From the NCBI GenBank assembly GCA_026706505.1, contig JAPOYQ010000552.1, forward strand, positions 1 through 16,314: 16,314 nucleotides of DNA, given 5' to 3'. Shown here in pieces: positions 7,325 through 13,680 of this stretch. The stretch comes from Gemmatimonadota bacterium. GTDB taxonomy: Bacteria > Latescibacterota > UBA2968 > UBA8231. Position numbers and translations under genes: made by a program. Each line of letters begins with the position of its first letter. Within the stretch, counting starts at the first letter, position 1. The notes below the pieces were generated by a model. That model was not told where the DNA came from, did not search any database, and was given only the letters and a program-made list of their open reading frames with translations.

Positions 7325-7354
7325 CAAGCGGACGGGCTGAAAGCGAGCCGCTTG
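7325..7354. promoter_or_regulatory. Inverted repeat in the divergent promoter region, operator-like
   Basis: CAAGCGG at 7325-7331 and its exact complement CCGCTTG at 7348-7354 form a 7-bp inverted repeat around a 16-nt spacer. The centre-to-centre distance of the arms is 23 bp, about two helical turns. The right arm shares TTG with a candidate -35 on the + strand (7352-7357), and the left arm shares TTG with a candidate -35 on the - strand (7327-7322). This is the geometry expected of a dimeric repressor or activator site controlling both genes, but no regulator gene is adjacent. Confidence 0.35.
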
Positions 7355-7380
7355 CCTGCGGAGATGAGGCCACCTAGAAT
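7352..7380 (+). promoter_or_regulatory. Candidate promoter for the 658-residue protein gene
   Basis: TTGCCT (7352-7357, 4 of 6 matches) and TAGAAT (7375-7380, 5 of 6) are separated by 17 nt. Initiation near 7387 would give a leader of about 33 nt carrying the AGGAGGT Shine-Dalgarno sequence at 7405-7411, 8 nt before the ATG. On the opposite strand, TTGGCC (7327-7322) with TACCTT (7304-7299), also spaced by 17 nt, is a weaker candidate for the SDR gene. Confidence 0.4.
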
Positions 7381-7419
7381 TACGTCCGACCCTTTCTCGC
7401 ACACAGGAGGTAGTAGGCG

Positions 7420-9396
7420 ATGGTGGCAAATAGTATGACCAAGATAGAGGCGACCGAGGTTGCAGCCCCGCCGGCGTGGGCCTTGATGGAGCGGAATTTG
7501 ATCGCGCTGATGGAGGAGTCGGGCCGCTTGTTCGCTCGGCAGTACTTTGAGCGCGGCGGCGGTACCTTGTTGGCTGAGGATGTGGATGACCTCTACGAAC
7601 AGGTGTACAACTTTGGCCTGTTCTACGCGATTGGTGCGGCCGATGATTTGCTCGACCTCCACTTCCGCAATTGGAACGCCGTCACCCGCATCAGCGACGA
7701 TCGCATCAATCACCGCACGCGCTATAACGACCACAAGAAAGTCTTCCGGCCGTCCATCCACAACGAGTTCTGGAACCTCGAACAAGCCATGGAGTGGCAC
7801 CACTTGGGCGAGGGCAATATGGCCTTTTACGACTTTGGGGTGGCCGATCCCACGGTATCGGAAAACATGCGGCGGGCGCGGAGCTTTGCGGCCATGTTCA
7901 TTGGCGAGGATCCCCAAGCTCCCAACTGGGACCCCGAATATCGCATCCTGCGCTCGCCCTTCCATTCGAGCCAAGGACCCAAGCTCCACGCGGACGCGGA
8001 ATACGCCAACACCATGCTGCTGGCCGGGCGCGGCCTAGGCGGGCAGGCCAACTACTACGGAGTGCGCGCCAGTCTGTATCCCATCGTCAAAAACTTGGAG
8101 ACTCGGTGGTTTGAAAATCCAGCGCGGCGCAAGCAGATCGTCGATCTGTTCGACCGGCTCGTCTTGCAGTGCGACACGCCCAACAGCTTGGCGGCTACTG
8201 CGCTGGTGACCAATGCCTATTTGTACACCGGCGACGACAAGTACAAACAGTGGGTTCTCGACTACACTGAGGCGTGGATGGAGCGCACGGAGAAAAACGG
8301 CGGTATTTGCCCAGACAACGTCGATGCCAAAGGCGTCATCGGTGGGGGACGCGAAGGCGTGTGGTGGGGCGGCCAGTACGGCTGGAACCACTACCAGGGC
8401 TACAACATCATGTACCACGGCATCAACATCGCAGTCGAATGCGCCCAACTGCTCACCGGCGACAGCGGATACCTCGACTTTTTGCGCTCGCAAATCAAGC
8501 TGCAAGTCGATAACGGCAGGAAGCGGGAGGACGGGCAGTTTCTCGTGCCGGTGCGTTACGGAGCGGATGGCTGGGAATGGAATCCTGCGCCGGGGCTGCA
8601 CGTAAGCGACGGCATTGAGATGCGGGGCTACTGGCTGGAACCCACGCCGCTGCGGGGCCAGGACATCATGCACCTGTATCACGCCTCTATGGCCCGGGAG
8701 GACTACGAGCTGATTACCTTGGTGCGCGACGGCGACGTGGAGCGCGATTGGAACGACGTGGGAACAGCCCTAGGAGAGAAGAACTGGGGCAATACTGAAT
8801 TCGCCCGCTTCCAGTACTACGACGGCAAGAATCCGGGCTGGCCGGAGCAGATCCTGCGGGCGGAGTACCAGCAGGCTCTGGAGACCTACGAGACTATGCG
8901 CGCCGACGAGCGCAGTCCCCTGGAGATCATTGCGACTAACCGACTTCCGTCGCAGCCGGTGTTGACCAAGGGACTGACCCAGGTGACGCTGGGGGCACCG
9001 CAGTCGTTCTACAACGGTGGCCTGCTGCGCGCCACGGTACGCTATTTCGACGCCGACCGCCTGCGGCCGGGGCTGCCCTTAGACGTGGCTGCTTTAGTGG
9101 ATGAACTGGGACCGGCCGTGGTCGGCATCCAGCTCGTCAACACGTCGCGGCACGAGACGCGCCGCCTCATTGTACAGGCCGGTGCCTTTGGCGAGCACCG
9201 TTTTACGCAGCTCAAATACCGCGCCGCAGGGAAGGATGGCGAGGTCGCGACCACTGTGGAAGGGAAGTACTTCTCGGTGGAACTGCCGCCGTCAACAGCG
9301 ATTCGCGTCGGAGCGGGGCTAGATCGCTTCTGCAATACGCCGAGTTACGCCTTTCCGTGGCACGGCGATGGGATTCCCGTGCCGTTCCCGTCGTGA
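7420..9396 (+). CDS. Uncharacterised 658-residue protein, probable alpha/alpha-toroid with C-terminal beta domain
   Basis: Not recognised as a named family. There is no signal peptide or membrane segment, so it should be cytoplasmic. Residues about 25-490 are helix-rich with repeated hairpin-like segments containing aromatic and acidic residues: FGLFYAIGAADDLLDLH (65-81), SLAATALVTNAYLYTGDDKY (256-275), YHGINIAVECAQLLTGDSGYL (332-352). The recurrent 'YLYTGDDKY / LLTGDSGYL' pattern is typical of six-hairpin glycosidase-like toroids. A Gly/Trp-rich block GVWWGGQYGWNHYQGY (313-328) is a likely active-site loop. Residues about 510-658 look like a beta-sandwich ending FCNTPSYAFPWHG. The AGGAGGT Shine-Dalgarno sequence at 7405-7411 fixes the start; M6 is an alternative. 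PhyH follows after 29 nt. A role in carbohydrate or uronate turnover is inference from fold impression and neighbours. Confidence 0.75.
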   Translation: MVANSMTKIEATEVAAPPAWALMERNLIALMEESGRLFARQYFERGGGTLLAEDVDDLYEQVYNFGLFYAIGAADDLLDLHFRNWNAVTRISDDRINHRTRYNDHKKVFRPSIHNEFWNLEQAMEWHHLGEGNMAFYDFGVADPTVSENMRRARSFAAMFIGEDPQAPNWDPEYRILRSPFHSSQGPKLHADAEYANTMLLAGRGLGGQANYYGVRASLYPIVKNLETRWFENPARRKQIVDLFDRLVLQCDTPNSLAATALVTNAYLYTGDDKYKQWVLDYTEAWMERTEKNGGICPDNVDAKGVIGGGREGVWWGGQYGWNHYQGYNIMYHGINIAVECAQLLTGDSGYLDFLRSQIKLQVDNGRKREDGQFLVPVRYGADGWEWNPAPGLHVSDGIEMRGYWLEPTPLRGQDIMHLYHASMAREDYELITLVRDGDVERDWNDVGTALGEKNWGNTEFARFQYYDGKNPGWPEQILRAEYQQALETYETMRADERSPLEIIATNRLPSQPVLTKGLTQVTLGAPQSFYNGGLLRATVRYFDADRLRPGLPLDVAALVDELGPAVVGIQLVNTSRHETRRLIVQAGAFGEHRFTQLKYRAAGKDGEVATTVEGKYFSVELPPSTAIRVGAGLDRFCNTPSYAFPWHGDGIPVPFPS

Positions 9397-9425
9397 CGAC
9401 TCCCAACTCACGAAAGGACACTCAC

Positions 9426-10256
9426 ATGCAGGAGCAAAGACTAAATGACGAAGTATTCGAAGCGCTTGCCATGCGCGGCTACGTCATCGTCCACAACTAC
9501 CTCCCCGAAGCCCGACGCGAGGAAATGGCCGCTGCCCTGCGCCGCATCCTCAAACCTTGGGACGAAATCGCGGACGATCCGCCCGACGACCGCATCGGCT
9601 CCTGCTATTTTCCCTATCCCGAACAATGCCTCAACCGCGCCATCGTCGACCGAGAGGGCATCGCCTTTGCCCGCCGCTGGCTCGGCACCGACCAAATACA
9701 CTATCGGCCCGGCCTGGGTCTGGTCTCCTATCCGGGCCGCAAGGGTGGGCCGTTCCACATCGACAATGGCAACAACTCGCTGCTGCCACCCGCTGAATCC
9801 GACCGTCGCCACAGCCAGCTCAACTTCTGGTTCTGCCTCGAAGACGTCGAAGAGGATCAGGCCCCGACCCTCTTTGTCGCCGATGGCGACGGCCAGCACC
9901 AGGACGCGGCCAGAGCTGAACCAATGGTCGCTCCTGGCGGCTCGGTAGCCATCTTCCACAACTACTCTTGGCACGCTGCCAGCGACTATCAGCGCGCCGA
10001 CGGGCAGCGCTATATCTGGAAATTCGCCTATGGTCGCGCCGACCACTATTGGGAAGGCGTCGAGCACTACACCCACGTGGGGCGCAACCCGCACTTTTGC
10101 GAGTTTATCGCCGGCCTCTCCGCCGCCGATCGCCAACTCTTCCGCTTCCCACCGCCTGACCATTCATACTACACCCGTCAGACGCTCGACGCCTTGGAAG
10201 CGCAGTATCCTGGATGGAACGCCCGCGGCGAATACTGGCCTCGCGACGGGGAATAA
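9426..10256 (+). CDS. Phytanoyl-CoA dioxygenase (PhyH) family protein
   Basis: A 276-residue Fe(II)/2-oxoglutarate-dependent oxygenase of the PhyH family, which hydroxylates or demethylates diverse small molecules using 2-oxoglutarate and O2. The iron facial triad is visible as H111-x-D113 in GGPFHIDNGN and H183 in NYSWHAAS, with R195 in GQRYIWKF as the probable 2-oxoglutarate carboxylate ligand. The double-stranded beta-helix strands LNFWFCLEDV and APTLFVADGDG lie between them. AAGGA at 9414-9418 is 7 nt before the chosen ATG; the frame opens 69 nt further upstream, but that part overlaps the preceding gene and lacks homology. It is likely in an operon with the 658-residue protein. The substrate is unknown; PhyH paralogues are commonly abundant in environmental bacteria of this gene-content type. 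Confidence 0.87.
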   Translation: MQEQRLNDEVFEALAMRGYVIVHNYLPEARREEMAAALRRILKPWDEIADDPPDDRIGSCYFPYPEQCLNRAIVDREGIAFARRWLGTDQIHYRPGLGLVSYPGRKGGPFHIDNGNNSLLPPAESDRRHSQLNFWFCLEDVEEDQAPTLFVADGDGQHQDAARAEPMVAPGGSVAIFHNYSWHAASDYQRADGQRYIWKFAYGRADHYWEGVEHYTHVGRNPHFCEFIAGLSAADRQLFRFPPPDHSYYTRQTLDALEAQYPGWNARGEYWPRDGE

Positions 10257-10341
10257 CGCTCAGACTTTGCGTGGCGCGGCGAGGGGATTTACGCGCTGTT
10301 TATGCGTGAAGCGTAGGGGGGACGCCTTTAGACGCGGTGAA

Positions 10342-10611
10342 TCAGGCGTGTAAAATGCAGTTGGTAGTGCCGAAAGAATTGGGACGGCGCTCTTCGCACT
10401 GCGGATCATCGCGCCATTCGCCATCGACCACAAAGCGGTATTCGTGCTTACCTAGAGGCAAAGTGACCGAAGTTTTCCACAGGCCTTGGGCGTCTTTTTT
10501 GAGCGGACGAGCCTGCGGGTCCCAATCGTTGAAGGAGGCGGCCAAATAAACGCTTTCCGCCTGCGGGGCTAAAAGTTTGAAGAGTTTGCGTTTTTTATTT
10601 TTCGTCGTCAT
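10342..10611 (-). CDS. Stand-alone glycogen-binding domain protein (CBM48 / AMPK-beta type)
   Basis: An 89-residue protein consisting almost entirely of one carbohydrate-binding module. The stretch VYLAASFNDWDP through LPLGKHEYRFVVDGEWRDDP aligns by eye with the glycogen-binding domain of AMPK beta (SFNNW, EGEHQYKFFVDGQW). The glucan-stacking tryptophans correspond to W30 and W66, the AMPK Lys126 position is R59, and the Asn150 position is N84 in GTTNCIL, so the binding site looks intact. The N-terminus is Lys-rich (TKNKKRK). There is no catalytic domain and no glycogen-metabolism gene nearby. AGGA at 10624-10627 (12 nt from the ATG) is a possible Shine-Dalgarno sequence. It converges on the PhyH gene and is divergent from the lipoprotein gene. 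A soluble glycogen or starch sensor or scaffold is likely. Confidence 0.85.
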   Translation of the reverse strand: MTTKNKKRKLFKLLAPQAESVYLAASFNDWDPQARPLKKDAQGLWKTSVTLPLGKHEYRFVVDGEWRDDPQCEERRPNSFGTTNCILHA

Positions 10612-10746
10612 AGTAGGATCTTTTCCTGTTGGTAAAGGGGAACTAAATCAAAGAACGTGGATGTTTGAAAAAAGTCAATAAGTCGGCGGCAGCGGCTTAA
10701 TTTTTCGTTGTGTCTCGCCCCATTTACCCCATCGGAGATGCTAACT

Positions 10747-11973
10747 ATGAGACCTTTGTTTAGGAAGTACGGCAACCTTGCAGGATACGGCCGTTTGCTC
10801 GTCCTCTTCACTGTTACATTTTGGTATCTGTACGGTTGCGCCGTCAGTGGCGGCGGTAAAGTGTCCAAGGATCTGAACGAAAGGAATATAGCAGTTCTGG
10901 TTCTAGCAAGAGATTCCGATCCGTACTCATGGCGTGGGGCCAAGAGGGCTTTTACCCCACTCACGAATCGGGAGGCCAATGGTTTGGAGTGGAAACTGTT
11001 GCAGGAAGTGGAGGGTTCAGGGCTATTTGAACACGTCACGCGCTACGAAGACCCCCTAACCTACAACCTAAAGCCGGCATACGAGTTGAGTATGTACGGA
11101 GCTTGGTTTGCGCGCTATGAGAAGGAGAGCGTAATGGCCAAAGAATTTGTCGATGTGCCGATTCCCGCATGGGTGGCGGAAACGAGTGAGCGGGAGATTG
11201 TCACTCAGCGCGGTCTTATGGCGCGCTACGAGCTAAAGGACCGCAGGAGCGGCGAGATCGTAGCGAAATGGTATTCGTTTAGCGCAGCGTCGTTCCCCGG
11301 GGAGAAGATGAAGATGCCCGTTCTAGCGCAGACCTTATTGGAGAATGAACACCGGGCGATCTTGCACTCGGTCGCTGCTGACGATGTGACCGAGACGGCC
11401 CATCGGGCAGTCAGCATTATGTCACCGCCGTCTGTGGGAAATAACGAAGTCATCGCGCAGGTGCCAGCGGAGTCGGAGTCGGGGCTACTTATTGCGGGGC
11501 GCAGTACTCATCAATTCGAGCAAGGATTGGAGCAGTATATCGCCGGCGGAGAGAATCTGGCCGGCAGCCCTCTTTACACTTATTTCGGCACGATTGATGT
11601 ATCATATATAAAAGAGCAGACGGCCGATCTCCATCAGTCGCTAGTGGCCGCCTTGGTCGAGCAGATTGGCAAGTCGCCCATGCAGTATTTCCCTTGGAAG
11701 GGCGACTACAAGTTGGCTTTTGATATTATGAGACTCAATTTCTGGCATGATTCCGAAAGGCGCGCCTTCGGCGTCGCCGAAATTGGCGTGCAGTTGATTC
11801 TCCTATCGGAAAGAAGAGTTCTTTTTGAACAGAACCCTCCTTTGGCTGTGTCGGTGCGGAAATCTACTCCAGGCGGCAAGGAACCCATGGCCCCGCTGTG
11901 CCAAGATGCGGCAGCAAGAATCGCGCAACTGCTGAAAAACTACTTGGCGCAGGGGCACGGCGGAACGCCTTGA
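10747..11973 (+). CDS. Uncharacterised lipoprotein
   Basis: A 408-residue protein whose N-terminus (RKYGNLAGYGR, then LLVLFTVTFWYLYGC) is a lipoprotein signal: basic residues, hydrophobic core, and an LYGC lipobox with C31 as the lipidated residue; tyrosine at -2 is slightly unusual. The start at 10747 is chosen because GGAG at 10734-10737 lies 9 nt before it; the frame extends upstream, but with no better ribosome site. The mature part is mixed alpha/beta with segments such as NIAVLVLARDSD, YELSMYGAWFARYE, FGVAEIGVQLILL and a C-terminal helix ARIAQLLKNYLAQ. Repeated YSxS/RYE-type strands suggest an envelope accessory lipoprotein, but no family was recognised. Base composition is more AT-rich than in flanking genes (for example around 11590-11620), hinting at a different history. 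Confidence 0.75.
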   Translation: MRPLFRKYGNLAGYGRLLVLFTVTFWYLYGCAVSGGGKVSKDLNERNIAVLVLARDSDPYSWRGAKRAFTPLTNREANGLEWKLLQEVEGSGLFEHVTRYEDPLTYNLKPAYELSMYGAWFARYEKESVMAKEFVDVPIPAWVAETSEREIVTQRGLMARYELKDRRSGEIVAKWYSFSAASFPGEKMKMPVLAQTLLENEHRAILHSVAADDVTETAHRAVSIMSPPSVGNNEVIAQVPAESESGLLIAGRSTHQFEQGLEQYIAGGENLAGSPLYTYFGTIDVSYIKEQTADLHQSLVAALVEQIGKSPMQYFPWKGDYKLAFDIMRLNFWHDSERRAFGVAEIGVQLILLSERRVLFEQNPPLAVSVRKSTPGGKEPMAPLCQDAAARIAQLLKNYLAQGHGGTP

Positions 11974-12005
11974 ATAGAGGGCACCTCCTAACGGAGCGCA
12001 CTTAA

Positions 12006-12155
12006 ATGGATCGTCGAACACCTAAGAATCGCTGGTGGATCGTTTCGTTTTTCGTTCTGTCCGTAGATTACACTTTTATAGATCTAGATCCGCTACTACT
12101 CGCCATTGACCATCAATCGGCGATGCCACAGGCCACGTCCGTCAGGTTGTCGTAA
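12006..12155 (+). CDS. Doubtful small ORF, possible truncated membrane-protein remnant
   Basis: A 49-residue frame MDRRTPKNRWWIVSFF..., too short for a confident call. In its favour: GGAG at 11993-11996 lies 9 nt before the ATG, the same spacing as in the preceding lipoprotein gene, and residues 10-33 form a hydrophobic run after a basic N-terminus, as in a membrane anchor. Against: its last 43 nt overlap the 3' end of the convergent sigma-factor gene and it has no recognisable family. It may be the surviving 5' end of a gene lost by deletion, or chance. Confidence 0.22.
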   Translation: MDRRTPKNRWWIVSFFVLSVDYTFIDLDPLLLAIDHQSAMPQATSVRLS

Positions 12156-13516
12156 TAATGCACATAGGTCACTCCGTCGATGACTATACGGTCGGTGTGG
12201 GGTAGGTCCTCTTCCCAAGTCATCTCCTCGCCCCAATTGTGTGGCGGAGCGTCTTTTTTAGCCCAGCGGTTGCCGTTGTAGCGGCGGAACAGTACCGTGC
12301 GGCCGGCCTGAGTAAGATAGGCTTCGACCATGACATCGCGTTCGGTGGCCTCTTTCTCGATTTCAAAGACGCGCATGCAGGTAAAACGCTGCTGGCCGAT
12401 GTGCACGTCGAATATCCCAGCGCCTATTATTTTGGGTGTATCGGCCTGTCTTGTGAACGAGCCGTCGGCTTGGGGAATCAGGTAGCCACAATCCTCGATC
12501 AGGCGCGGCGAAGGGTCCCAATCGTCGTAGAATCCTTCGTCGAGAAAAGTCATCAATTCGCGCGTGCCGTCGAGGCGCAGCGATTCTACCGCGATCCACT
12601 CCACCGCGTTCTCGGCCAGATGGCCCCATACTTTGACGCGGACATCCTTTTTTTCATTGGGCATGTTGTCGCCCGTCATTGCCGTCAGATGCTGGTTCTC
12701 TACCTCGACTTCGATACAGGGACGGTCGTGGATGATCGCGGGTCGTTGGGCCGCTAGCGAGACGGTTTCGGACAACCTCCAAGGTGCGTCGCTTTTTTGG
12801 GGTGGCCCGTATGAGGCGTAGCGGACGCGGTCGCCTACTTCCGGCACGATGAACCACCAGGACATCTCTTTGAAATCAATGAGGAAGGGGGCCTCTTGGC
12901 TTGCCTCGATGCGTATTTCGGGTCGGTACTGGGGGAAGGGCCGTTGTTGACTGGTACTCATGGTCTTGCTCCTCTTCTTGGAGGTGACGCCCAATACTGT
13001 GCGGATTCGGTCGCGCCCGTGCGACAGGCGGCGCTTGACTGTGCCATTGGGGCAGCGGTGGCGGGCGGCTATTTCGGCAATGCTCAGACCATCCAAGTAA
13101 AAGGCTCGCAGGGCAGTCCGCTCGTGGTCGGGTATTTCCTCCATGGCCTCGACGATGTCCGCGGCGGCTTCTCGCTGCCGGGCTTGAGCCACGCCAAAGC
13201 GATTGACCATGGGAGTCAAAACCTCCGTTTCAACAAACAACTCGCGGCGCTGGGTCGAGCGGAAGTAGTCGTGGCAGCGGTTGCGGGCCACTTGCAGCAA
13301 CCAAGCTCGCACATCGCGGGGGGTGTCTCGGCGCAGGCCGCTCCAAGCGTGTACTAGGGTTTCCTGCAGTACGTCCTGCACTTGGTCGCTGGGACCGACC
13401 CGGTGGCGGATCAACCCTGCTAGGGTGCGCTCGTAGCGCCGAATCAGGTGGACGAAAGCTTGCTCGTTGCCCTGTCGCACCTGCTCGGCCAATAGCTGAT
13501 CGCTTGGACTGGTCAT
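12113..13516 (-). CDS. ECF-type sigma-70 factor fused to an unrecognised C-terminal domain
   Basis: A 467-codon gene. Residues about 10-90 are sigma region 2 (AFVHLIRRYERTLAGLIRHR, VQDVLQETLVHAWSGLR, DVRAWLLQVARNRCHDYFRS). Residues 125-172 are region 4, with the helix-turn-helix LSIAEIAARHRCPNGTVKRR. A normal ECF sigma ends about here (residue 180). The frame then continues without a stop for some 280 residues of a domain I cannot name (IEASQEAPFLIDFKEMSWWF, IIGAGIFDVHIGQQRFTCMR, IVIDGVTYVHYYDNLT), apparently soluble and beta-rich. At the junction, M186 (ATG at 12961) has an AGGAG 7 nt upstream, so the C-terminal part may also be made separately. No anti-sigma gene is adjacent, so the extension may regulate the sigma in cis, as known for ECF41. 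Divergent from the substrate-binding lipoprotein. Confidence 0.85.
   Translation of the reverse strand: MTSPSDQLLAEQVRQGNEQAFVHLIRRYERTLAGLIRHRVGPSDQVQDVLQETLVHAWSGLRRDTPRDVRAWLLQVARNRCHDYFRSTQRRELFVETEVLTPMVNRFGVAQARQREAAADIVEAMEEIPDHERTALRAFYLDGLSIAEIAARHRCPNGTVKRRLSHGRDRIRTVLGVTSKKRSKTMSTSQQRPFPQYRPEIRIEASQEAPFLIDFKEMSWWFIVPEVGDRVRYASYGPPQKSDAPWRLSETVSLAAQRPAIIHDRPCIEVEVENQHLTAMTGDNMPNEKKDVRVKVWGHLAENAVEWIAVESLRLDGTRELMTFLDEGFYDDWDPSPRLIEDCGYLIPQADGSFTRQADTPKIIGAGIFDVHIGQQRFTCMRVFEIEKEATERDVMVEAYLTQAGRTVLFRRYNGNRWAKKDAPPHNWGEEMTWEEDLPHTDRIVIDGVTYVHYYDNLTDVACGIAD
12959..12973 (-). promoter_or_regulatory. Internal Shine-Dalgarno and ATG at the sigma/C-terminal-domain boundary
   Basis: On the minus strand, AGGAG (12973-12969) is followed after 7 nt by ATG (12961-12959), codon 186 of the sigma fusion. 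It falls just past the end of the sigma-4 region, at the expected domain boundary, and is a better ribosome site than that at the annotated start (13516), where no clear Shine-Dalgarno sequence is seen. Translation from here would give a 282-residue protein lacking the sigma domains. Confidence 0.5.
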
Positions 13517-13636
13517 ACGTCATCTGCTTTTTATCTTACAAGGCGGACGTCAGCGAGCAAAGGTTCACCGGCATCGCCCGCGCCCTGAGAGCGTGGTCTC
13601 TTTCTTGGATTTCAGTAAATTTAACCATCGTCAATC

Positions 13637-13645
13637 TGATAAAAT
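13637..13645 (+). promoter_or_regulatory. Extended -10 promoter candidate for the substrate-binding lipoprotein
   Basis: TGATAAAAT gives a TGn extended -10 with TAAAAT (5 of 6 matches). There is no -35 match at 15-19 nt, which extended -10 promoters can tolerate. Initiation near 13652 would give a leader of about 29 nt. The 164-bp region between this gene and the sigma gene also carries two copies of ACGTCA at 13517-13522 and 13547-13552, exactly 30 bp apart, which might be regulator half-sites. Confidence 0.35.
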
Positions 13646-13680
13646 CGGAATCCATCCACACCTTTAGAAGAGAATCTGCC

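Noticed and set aside
9357..9425. Upstream extension of the PhyH frame
   Set aside because: It overlaps the preceding gene; AAGGA at 9414-9418 sits 7 nt before the ATG at 9426.
10322..10349. ACGCCT/AGGCGT inverted repeat between the PhyH and CBM48 genes as a terminator
   Set aside because: Only 6 bp with a 16-nt loop, overlapping the CBM48 stop codon and without a T-run on either strand.
10612..10746. Promoter pair in the CBM48/lipoprotein divergent gap (for example TTGAAA at 10665-10670)
   Set aside because: No -10 element at acceptable spacing could be found on either strand, so no specific promoter is claimed; the 135-bp gap otherwise shows nothing distinctive.
13504..13680. Upstream extension of the substrate-binding protein frame by 59 codons
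   Set aside because: It would bury the lipoprotein signal peptide; the signal starts at MKLFYVAC (13681), and the upstream part is intergenic sequence with promoter features.
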